Source of the DNA: Nocardia macrotermitis
Lineage (GTDB): Bacteria; Actinomycetota; Actinomycetes; Mycobacteriales; Mycobacteriaceae
Direction: 5' to 3'
Assembly (NCBI RefSeq): GCF_009604405.1
Contig: NZ_WEGK01000018.1
Location: forward strand, 93,522-157,521
Length of the DNA: 64,000 nucleotides
Shown: piece after piece, positions 59,349 to 64,000 of the stretch
How the letters are laid out: every line of letters starts with the position of its first letter
Numbering within the stretch: the stretch's first letter is position 1
Notes under the pieces: generated by a model
The model's input: the letters and a program-made list of their open reading frames with translations, nothing else
Database searches by the model: none
What the model was told of the DNA's origin: nothing
Made by a program: the position numbers and the translations under genes

Positions 59349-59938
59349 ATCCGCTCGAAGCAGCGCTGCGCCGAGCCACCACCGATATCAACAAGCTTGG
59401 TTATGGGTGGGGGCTCGTGGGCGGGTTTGCGGTATCTGCTAGATCGACTCCGCGTTTCACCCACGATATCGATTTGGCAGTTGCGGTCGCCGACGACGCT
59501 GCTGCAGAGTCGTTGGTACGCATGCTGTTCGAAGCGGGCTATGCCATGTACGCATCCGTGGAGCACGACAACGGTCGGTTGGCAACGATCCGTCTGCGCC
59601 GTGCCTTCGATGGAGTGCCGATCCTCATAGATCTTTTGTTTGCCAGTTCTGGCATCGAGCCGGAAATCGCCGCCATGGCCGAGGAACTGGAAATCATCCC
59701 TGGCTTGAGTCTCCCGGTGGCGATGACTGGACACCTTATCGCGCTGAAATTGCTGGCCCGTGATGATGCCACACGGCCACAGGATCTCGCTGATCTGCAA
59801 GCTCTGCTGTCGGCAGCATCTGCAAGTGATATTCGTGAGGCGAGGAAAGCGGTACGGTTGATTACCGAACGTGGGTATCAGCGGGGTCGAAATCTGGAAG
59901 CGGATTTGGACGCACTCATCGAGCGACAATCTGCCTGA
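59345..59938 (+). CDS. AbiEii-type nucleotidyltransferase (toxin candidate)
   Basis: 197 residues from ATG 59345, overlapping the upstream stop. Nucleotidyltransferase core: GLVGGFAVSARSTPRFTHD with DIDLAVAV (GG/S and DxD), and third acidic strand VPILIDLLFASSG. C-terminal helical part has HLIALKLLARDDATRPQDLADL, the K-LARDD-RPQD-DL pattern of AbiEii/MenT-like proteins. Relatives modify tRNA or other RNA and act in toxin-antitoxin or phage-defence roles. Lies within the cassette flanked by ilvC repeats. Confidence 0.85.
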   Translation: MNPLEAALRRATTDINKLGYGWGLVGGFAVSARSTPRFTHDIDLAVAVADDAAAESLVRMLFEAGYAMYASVEHDNGRLATIRLRRAFDGVPILIDLLFASSGIEPEIAAMAEELEIIPGLSLPVAMTGHLIALKLLARDDATRPQDLADLQALLSAASASDIREARKAVRLITERGYQRGRNLEADLDALIERQSA

Positions 59939-59991
59939 GACGTCGGTTGTGGCGGTCCGGGTGCCGCGGATCAGAGCCCGAGGCCTCGGTT

Positions 59992-60263
59992 CGCGCATTA
60001 TCGACGGGAGCGTATGCGTGCGATCCTGAAGGACATCCAGGACGGCACCTTCGTCAAGCGTCTGGTCGCGAACGTCGAGGGCGGCAACAAGGAGCTCGAG
60101 GGGCTGCGTAAGGCGAATGCCGAGCACCCGATCGAGGTCACGGGCGCCAAGCTGCGTGGGTTGATGAGCTGGGTGGATCGGCCGATCACCGAGACCGCGT
60201 AAGTTTTTCGCTTCACCTGAGGCCCGGCACTCCGAAGGTGCCGGGCCGCAGTGCGTTTCGGGG
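59992..60263 (+). repeat. Direct repeat, copy 2 (ilvC 3' end and terminator)
   Basis: Second copy of 58826-59110, 1166 bp downstream. Includes the hairpin GGCCCGGCAC/GTGCCGGGCC at 60221-60247. Confidence 0.92.
60014..60202 (+). pseudogene. Duplicated ilvC C-terminal fragment
   Basis: 62 codons identical in protein to the last 62 residues of IlvC (ATG 60014 corresponds to an internal Met). It lacks the NADPH domain and most of the substrate domain, so it cannot be a reductoisomerase. A 10-nt deletion upstream breaks the alignment. Probably the displaced 3' end of ilvC left by cassette insertion or recombination. No ribosome site is evident. Confidence 0.88.
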
Positions 60264-60351
60264 CGGTGCTACGCGCCGGACTTCTGTGCGGCGATTTGCC
60301 AGCGGATCGAGGGGTTCGGCGCGCCCGAGCCGGATGCCGGGTGCCTTCCCC

Positions 60352-61011
60352 TCAGGCTGGTTGCGGTTGTGTGGAGTTGGCGGGGGAGGGCTGCCGCAGC
60401 AGAGTGACGCCGACGGCGAGCAACCACAGCATCAGTATGCCGCCGGTGGTTGCGGTGGTGCCCCAGCCGTTGGCGGCGTAGAAGTGGGCCGGGGTGTTGC
60501 CGAAGAACATCGACGGTATGAATGCCCAATTCACCAGTGCCAGAACGTATGCCGACCATGCGGTCCATGTCGGGAGGATGCGGGTGAGGCGTACGGAGGT
60601 GGCGAAGGCGAACAGGAACAGGCCCATCAGCAGTTTCGAGATGGTGCCGTAGAGGATGTAGGTGCCGCTGACGGTGATCGTCGGGTCGATGTCGACGGGT
60701 GACTGGATGACCGCGCCCACTTCGAGACCCATGCCCACGAAGGCGACCGCCAGCCACATCAGGCCCGCGGTGCTGGTCAACGTGCCGAGCCAGCGGTATT
60801 GCGGGCCGAGTTCGCTCACCAGGTGGCTGATGCCGGTCATGAAGACCACGTAGAACGTCAGCCCGACCAGGCCGAACAGCGACCGGGTCAGGATGTTCGA
60901 GTCCGGCGGGGCACCGGAGTAGACGAAGTACAGCGGCAGTTCGATGAGCTGGCACACCGCTCCCAGCAGTGCGGTAGCTCCGGTGATACGGCGAATGACG
61001 TTGGTGTTCAT
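60352..61011 (-). CDS. DUF4386-like membrane protein
   Basis: 219 residues from ATG 61011, six membrane helices with short loops (TGATALLGAVCQLIELPLYF, SLFGLVGLTFYVVFMTGISH, LLMGLFLFAFATSV, GGILMLWLLAVGVTLL). Layout fits the DUF4386 family of unknown function. Divergent from a TetR regulator with an AT-rich operator between them, so it is probably that regulator's target. Confidence 0.8.
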   Translation of the reverse strand: MNTNVIRRITGATALLGAVCQLIELPLYFVYSGAPPDSNILTRSLFGLVGLTFYVVFMTGISHLVSELGPQYRWLGTLTSTAGLMWLAVAFVGMGLEVGAVIQSPVDIDPTITVSGTYILYGTISKLLMGLFLFAFATSVRLTRILPTWTAWSAYVLALVNWAFIPSMFFGNTPAHFYAANGWGTTATTGGILMLWLLAVGVTLLRQPSPANSTQPQPA

Positions 61012-61057
61012 GCGGTCTCGCTGTTCGTTCGGTGATGTGCCGGTGCGTATAGACACT

Positions 61058-61090
61058 AAGTATATATTATAAACTATAAGTCATATACTT
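61058..61090. promoter_or_regulatory. AT-rich operator between DUF4386 and TetR genes
   Basis: Perfect 8-bp arms AAGTATAT (61058-61065) and ATATACTT (61083-61090), with another half-site-like ACTATAAGT between them. Sits 47 bp before the DUF4386 start and 38 bp before the TetR start; could repress both. Confidence 0.65.
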
Positions 61091-61128
61091 ATGGTTCGTG
61101 CAAGCCTCTGTGGAAGGATGTTCGGATC

Positions 61129-61914
61129 ATGGCTGAGCGACGGATCCCCGACGATCTGGCCCGTCTGTGGCGGCTGCCGCTCGGCACCCGCCTGGGTCGG
61201 CCCGCCGAGTTGGACGTGGACACGGTGGTCCGCACCGCGATCGACCTGGCCGATCGCACCGGCCTGTCCGGCGCGACCCTGCCGAAAATCGCTGCCGCAC
61301 TCGGCGTGACGCCGATGTCGTTATATCGCCACATCGGCTCCAAGGACGAACTGATCGCCCTGATGTCCGACGCCGCTTTCGGTCCGCCCCTCGAACCGAT
61401 TCCCGACGACGAACCCTGGCGTCCGGCCCTACGCCGTTGGGCGCGAAACCAATTCGCCGTCTTCGAACGTCACCCGTGGCTCGTGCAGATCCCGATCAGC
61501 GGCCCCCCGCGCGGTCCGAACGCCGTCGGCTGGATGGACGCGGGCCTGCGCGCCCTGCGCACGACCGATGCCGACTGGGGCGCCAAGATCGGCGTCATCA
61601 CAGTCCTGAGCGGCTATGTGCGCCAAGGCTTCCTGATGGCGAACCAGCTCGACACCGCCCGCCGCGAGGCCGACCTCGACGAGTCCCGTGCCCTGCGAAT
61701 CTACAGCCGCGAACTGACCCAACTGGTCGACCCGAACCGCTTCCCGGACGTCGCTGAACTCCTCGCCGCGGGCCTGTTCGAATCGGTCCCCCCACCCGAC
61801 ACCGCCGACGAGGACTTCACCTTCGGCCTGGAACTTATCCTCGACGGCATCGCGGGAGTGCTCGAAGGCGGTGAAACGACCGCCCACAGTCGACCGCCTC
61901 CGCGGAAGGATTGA
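61129..61914 (+). CDS. TetR/AcrR family transcriptional regulator
   Basis: 261 residues, GGAAGGA upstream of ATG 61129. HTH at about residues 35-80: VVRTAIDLADRTGLSGATL, then KIAAALGVTPMSLYRHIGSK and DELIALM. C-terminal TetR_C_1-like ligand domain (WRPALRRWARNQFAVFERHPWL). The 30-residue N-terminal arm LWRLPLGTRLGRPAEL is typical of the drug-pump-regulating branch. Likely represses itself and the divergent membrane gene. Confidence 0.92.
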   Translation: MAERRIPDDLARLWRLPLGTRLGRPAELDVDTVVRTAIDLADRTGLSGATLPKIAAALGVTPMSLYRHIGSKDELIALMSDAAFGPPLEPIPDDEPWRPALRRWARNQFAVFERHPWLVQIPISGPPRGPNAVGWMDAGLRALRTTDADWGAKIGVITVLSGYVRQGFLMANQLDTARREADLDESRALRIYSRELTQLVDPNRFPDVAELLAAGLFESVPPPDTADEDFTFGLELILDGIAGVLEGGETTAHSRPPPRKD

Positions 61915-61945
61915 GCCGCCGCGGAGGCAGTGGACTGCTGCTGGA

Positions 61946-62365
61946 TCAGCGGCGGTTCAGGGTGACTCCCGCCAGCGGATACGGTGCCTTCAACTGGGTG
62001 CCCGCGATATTCGGTACGCCGATCCAATGTCCGAACCGCGGGTCGATGTCCTGTAGATCCAGGCCGAACGGCCTGCCGTCGAACGTGACATAGGTTTCGT
62101 CGGCCGCGACCGGGCGTTGGCGTCCGGTCACCGACGACTGCCCACAGACCAGCACGACGACGATACGGTCCACGAACACCTGCAGGTCGCAGTTCTCCAC
62201 CGGGGAGCCGACGACGTTGGAGGGGTGTCTGATGATGTGATACGTGCCGGGCGGGATCACGCCGTTGCGCGGGAATTCCGGGTCGTCGGCAGACGCGACG
62301 GCCGGGACTGTGGTGAGAGCGGCGGCGGCGAGTGCGATACCAGCGGCGATGCGACCGAATTTCAT
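61946..62365 (-). CDS. Secreted protein of unknown function
   Basis: 139 residues from ATG 62365. Clear Sec signal peptide (MKFGRIAAGIALAAAALTTV to AVASA-DD, cut near residue 26). The mature part is a small beta-rich domain with two cysteines (ENCDLQVF and LVCGQSS) that may form a disulfide. Opening PGTYHIIRHP resembles small exported actinobacterial proteins of unknown role. Divergent from the DedA gene. Confidence 0.75.
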   Translation of the reverse strand: MKFGRIAAGIALAAAALTTVPAVASADDPEFPRNGVIPPGTYHIIRHPSNVVGSPVENCDLQVFVDRIVVVLVCGQSSVTGRQRPVAADETYVTFDGRPFGLDLQDIDPRFGHWIGVPNIAGTQLKAPYPLAGVTLNRR

Positions 62366-62538
62366 CCGTTCGGCTCCTTCGGGGGTCGATTCGTGTTCGG
62401 GTCGATCTGTACGTGAAGTATGTCGCGACGAACGTTCGATTTGTTCCATTCGGAATCTAGCCGTCGATCGCGCTGCGCTGTCGATATCGGTTCGGACAGC
62501 CCGCGACCATCTCGCCTGAAATCGCTCACCGCAGTGGC

Positions 62539-62544
62539 TAGCGT
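62539..62544 (+). promoter_or_regulatory. -10 box (TAGCGT) of the DedA gene
   Basis: TAGCGT ends 7 nt before ATG 62552; predicted leaderless and decides the start. Confidence 0.5.
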
Positions 62545-62551
62545 CGATGGC

Positions 62552-63169
62552 ATGGACTCGCTGGTTCAGCGCGTACTGAGCCTTCAACCGGTGTGGACGT
62601 ATCTGGTTGTGGCGCTTCTGGTGTGCGCGGAGGAGGCCATGGTGTTCGGCCTGCTGGTGCCTGGTGACACCGCCGCGGTGCTGGCCGGCGTCGCCGCGAA
62701 CCGCGGTCGGCTGGATCTGCCGACCACCCTGGTCCTCGTGGTCGTCGCCGCAATCGTCGGCGCGAGCATCGGATTCGGCACCGGCAGGATCTTCGGCGCG
62801 CGAATCCTGCGCTGGGCGGTATTCGAACGGCATCGCGAGCGGTTGGACCGTTCGGGCCGATACTTCGAACGTCACGGCAGCTGGGCAGTGATCTTCGGCC
62901 GTTTCAGCACCTTCTTCCGAACCATGCTGCCGCAACTGGTCGGCATATCCTCGATGCGATACACGCGTTTCCTGCTCACCAGCACGATCGGCGCGATCAT
63001 CTGGGGCAGCGCGATGGTGATGGCCGGCTACGCGATCGGCCAGTCCTTCACCGCGATCCTGCAACGAGTAGATTCCTGGGCGGCCATGGTCATCGTCGCG
63101 CTGATCGTTCTCGCCGTCGTCTACTGGAAATGGCGACGCCATCACCGCACTCCCACCGACCAGCCCTGA
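62552..63169 (+). CDS. DedA family membrane protein
   Basis: 205 residues. Family features: acidic EEAMVFGLLVPGDTAAVLAG re-entrant segment (usual pattern E...P-G-D/E), GIGTGRIFG-like GFGTGRIFGARIL, and FGRFSTFFRTMLPQLVGIS with the conserved Arg residues. DedA proteins are lipid-carrier or phospholipid flippase-type transporters; several recycle undecaprenyl phosphate. Upstream in-frame codons (from 62420) lack family sequence. Confidence 0.9.
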   Translation: MDSLVQRVLSLQPVWTYLVVALLVCAEEAMVFGLLVPGDTAAVLAGVAANRGRLDLPTTLVLVVVAAIVGASIGFGTGRIFGARILRWAVFERHRERLDRSGRYFERHGSWAVIFGRFSTFFRTMLPQLVGISSMRYTRFLLTSTIGAIIWGSAMVMAGYAIGQSFTAILQRVDSWAAMVIVALIVLAVVYWKWRRHHRTPTDQP

Positions 63170-63179
63170 CCGAACATCA

Positions 63180-63210
63180 ATGGCCCGGCATCCATGTGGT
63201 GCCGGGCCAT
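63180..63210. terminator. Hairpin after DedA gene
   Basis: 11-bp perfect stem ATGGCCCGGCA/TGCCGGGCCAT with a 9-nt loop, 10 bp after the stop; no U-tract. Confidence 0.65.
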
Positions 63211-63443
63211 CGCACCCGGAAACAGCCGCTCCCGAACCATCCCGGCGGTTCGGATCGCTGTCATCACGGATGATGGTGGTGAACCGCAAGTAGGGTTGCG
63301 ATGATCCCACCGGCCAACAAGATTCGCTCCCCAATCTCATTGCCCTACTTACAGTCTCGCGCAGACATCCCCGTCCGTCACCGCCCTGCGCCGACTTCCG
63401 GGTGAGAATCCCCCGCAGGTATGAGCCCCCTCAGGGACAACCC

Positions 63444-63860
63444 CTACCCGACAACCCGAACCTCCCCGTCCGGGTTGTCCGGATCGATATGCCAGCTGTG
63501 GATCCGAACCGGACGAATCCGAATGATCTTGTTGGAGAACCACTCCGGCGCCACCGGCGGCGTCTCCACGGTCAGCACCTCGGCCACTCCCCGAATGATC
63601 ACTCCCCGCCCCCACCCCGGCTTGACCGCTCCCGGCTCATCCGGAGTCATATCGTCCACAGCGAACGTGACATTCGGATTTTTCCCGACGTTCCGATACC
63701 GCTGAGACTCCGGGTTGGGTCCGCCGATATCGATGGTTCCGTCATCGTTCAACCGGAAGCCGACGGGGGCGATCAGGGGCTTGCCACCTGGGGTTACGGT
63801 TGCCAGGCGGCCGAGGTTCTGGGTGTTGAGGTAGGCGCGTTCGATGTCGGTGAAGGTCAT
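63444..63860 (-). CDS. PPOX-class F420-dependent oxidoreductase
   Basis: 138 residues. Split-barrel fold: LGRLATVTPGGKPLIAPVGF, IDIGGPNPESQRYRNVGKNP, VTFAVDD, GVIIRGVAEVL, and IRIRPVRIHSWHID at the C-terminus. A second, different PPOX protein from the one at 12355. Substrate unknown. -10 TAGTGT 6 nt upstream. Confidence 0.88.
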   Translation of the reverse strand: MTFTDIERAYLNTQNLGRLATVTPGGKPLIAPVGFRLNDDGTIDIGGPNPESQRYRNVGKNPNVTFAVDDMTPDEPGAVKPGWGRGVIIRGVAEVLTVETPPVAPEWFSNKIIRIRPVRIHSWHIDPDNPDGEVRVVG

Positions 63861-63866
63861 GGATCG

Positions 63867-63872
63867 ACACTA
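63867..63872 (-). promoter_or_regulatory. -10 box (TAGTGT) of the PPOX gene
   Basis: On the minus strand TAGTGT ends 6 nt before ATG 63860; predicted leaderless. Confidence 0.5.
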
Positions 63873-63917
63873 GCCTCGCGCATTCACCGGAATTCCGACA
63901 CCGTGTGTCGGTATGAG

Positions 63918-63989
63918 GAAAGGGTGCTCTGACCTGCGATAATTCGAGTTGTCTAGGTTCGAATATGGCAGTTGCAGGAGCACCCTTTC
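63918..63989. mobile_element. Probable left end of an insertion sequence (inverted repeat)
   Basis: GAAAGGGTGCTC (63918-63929) and its exact complement GAGCACCCTTTC (63978-63989), with weaker inner pairing (CTGC/GCAG, TTCGA/TTCGAA). The right arm contains the GGAG ribosome site of the start codon at 63991. Resembles IS ends that form a translation-blocking hairpin in read-through mRNA. The family (perhaps IS1380-like) cannot be fixed from this fragment. Confidence 0.5.
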
Positions 63990-63990
63990 G

Positions 63991-64000
63991 GTGAGTCAGT
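63991..64000 (+). CDS. Start of a coding region cut by the window edge, possibly a transposase
   Basis: GTG at 63991 (V-S-Q...) follows GGAG by 10 nt and the candidate IS end. Only three codons are visible, so this rests on context alone. Confidence 0.3.

Larger units (their letters stand above)
59111..59991. mobile_element. Candidate 881-bp cassette between ilvC 3'-end repeats
   Basis: Bounded exactly by the two direct repeats. Its ends are imperfect inverted repeats: left ACCCGAGG then CTCTGACCCG (59111-59128); right, read inward on the minus strand, ACCGAGG, seven bases, CTCTGATCCG (59990-59966). It carries a promoter-like TAACCT, a 68-residue gene and a nucleotidyltransferase gene, and is visibly less GC-biased at third codon positions than its surroundings. 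No transposase or integrase is inside. Confidence 0.55.

Overview
The window is GC-rich actinobacterial chromosome, most likely Nocardia or a close relative. The evidence is many GTG starts, mycothiol- and F420-dependent enzyme families, and a gene order that matches the Mycobacterium tuberculosis Rv3025c-Rv3001c stretch: cysteine desulfurase, mnmA, MetE-like protein, ligA, ACT-domain protein, gatC, gatA, pfkA, gatB, lppZ, doxX, PH-domain protein, ilvB, ilvN, ilvC. No rRNA, tRNA or CRISPR array was seen.

Layout. 1-3.2 kb holds accessory regulator/enzyme pairs (MmyB-type regulator/SDR, MerR/mycothiol enzyme). 3.4-7 kb holds the tRNA thiolation pair (cysteine desulfurase, mnmA) and a single-barrel MetE-like protein. 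7.1-12.8 kb is accessory: a solitary AAA ATPase, an ArsR-SRPBCC fusion behind an 18-bp inverted operator, a nucleotidyltransferase, an FAD monooxygenase and a PPOX protein. 12.9-18.5 kb is core: ligA, a GNAT, an ACT protein and gatCA. In M. tuberculosis gatCA and gatB lie close together, separated mainly by pfkA. Here about 24 kb intervenes, rich in signalling and envelope genes: a frameshifted membrane alpha/beta hydrolase with internal 90-bp repeats, a phospholipase A2-like membrane protein, a histidine kinase-uppP-response regulator operon, two Ser/Thr kinases (one with a 114-bp repeat domain and a Tyr/acidic segment), pfkA, a 4-oxalomesaconate hydratase-like hydrolase, a beta-lactamase-fold lipoprotein, and a second two-component system next to an ABC exporter.

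From 43 kb the core order resumes with gatB, lppZ and doxX. A pyrimidine/hydantoin catabolic operon follows (nitrilase-type amidase, dihydropyrimidinase, F420-type oxidoreductase, NCS1 transporter), then ilvD, a PH-domain protein and ilvBNC. ilvB is preceded by what looks like a complete attenuator: a leaderless 15-residue Ile/Leu/Val-rich leader peptide, a pause hairpin and a terminator. Just after ilvC an 881-bp cassette with a two-gene AbiEii-type nucleotidyltransferase module is flanked by about 280-bp direct repeats of the ilvC 3' end. The window closes with TetR/DUF4386, DedA and PPOX genes and what looks like the left end of an insertion sequence.

Recurrent features are -10-like TANNNT boxes 6-7 nt before start codons (leaderless transcription) and large intergenic inverted repeats carrying a GCCGGAGCG-type motif.
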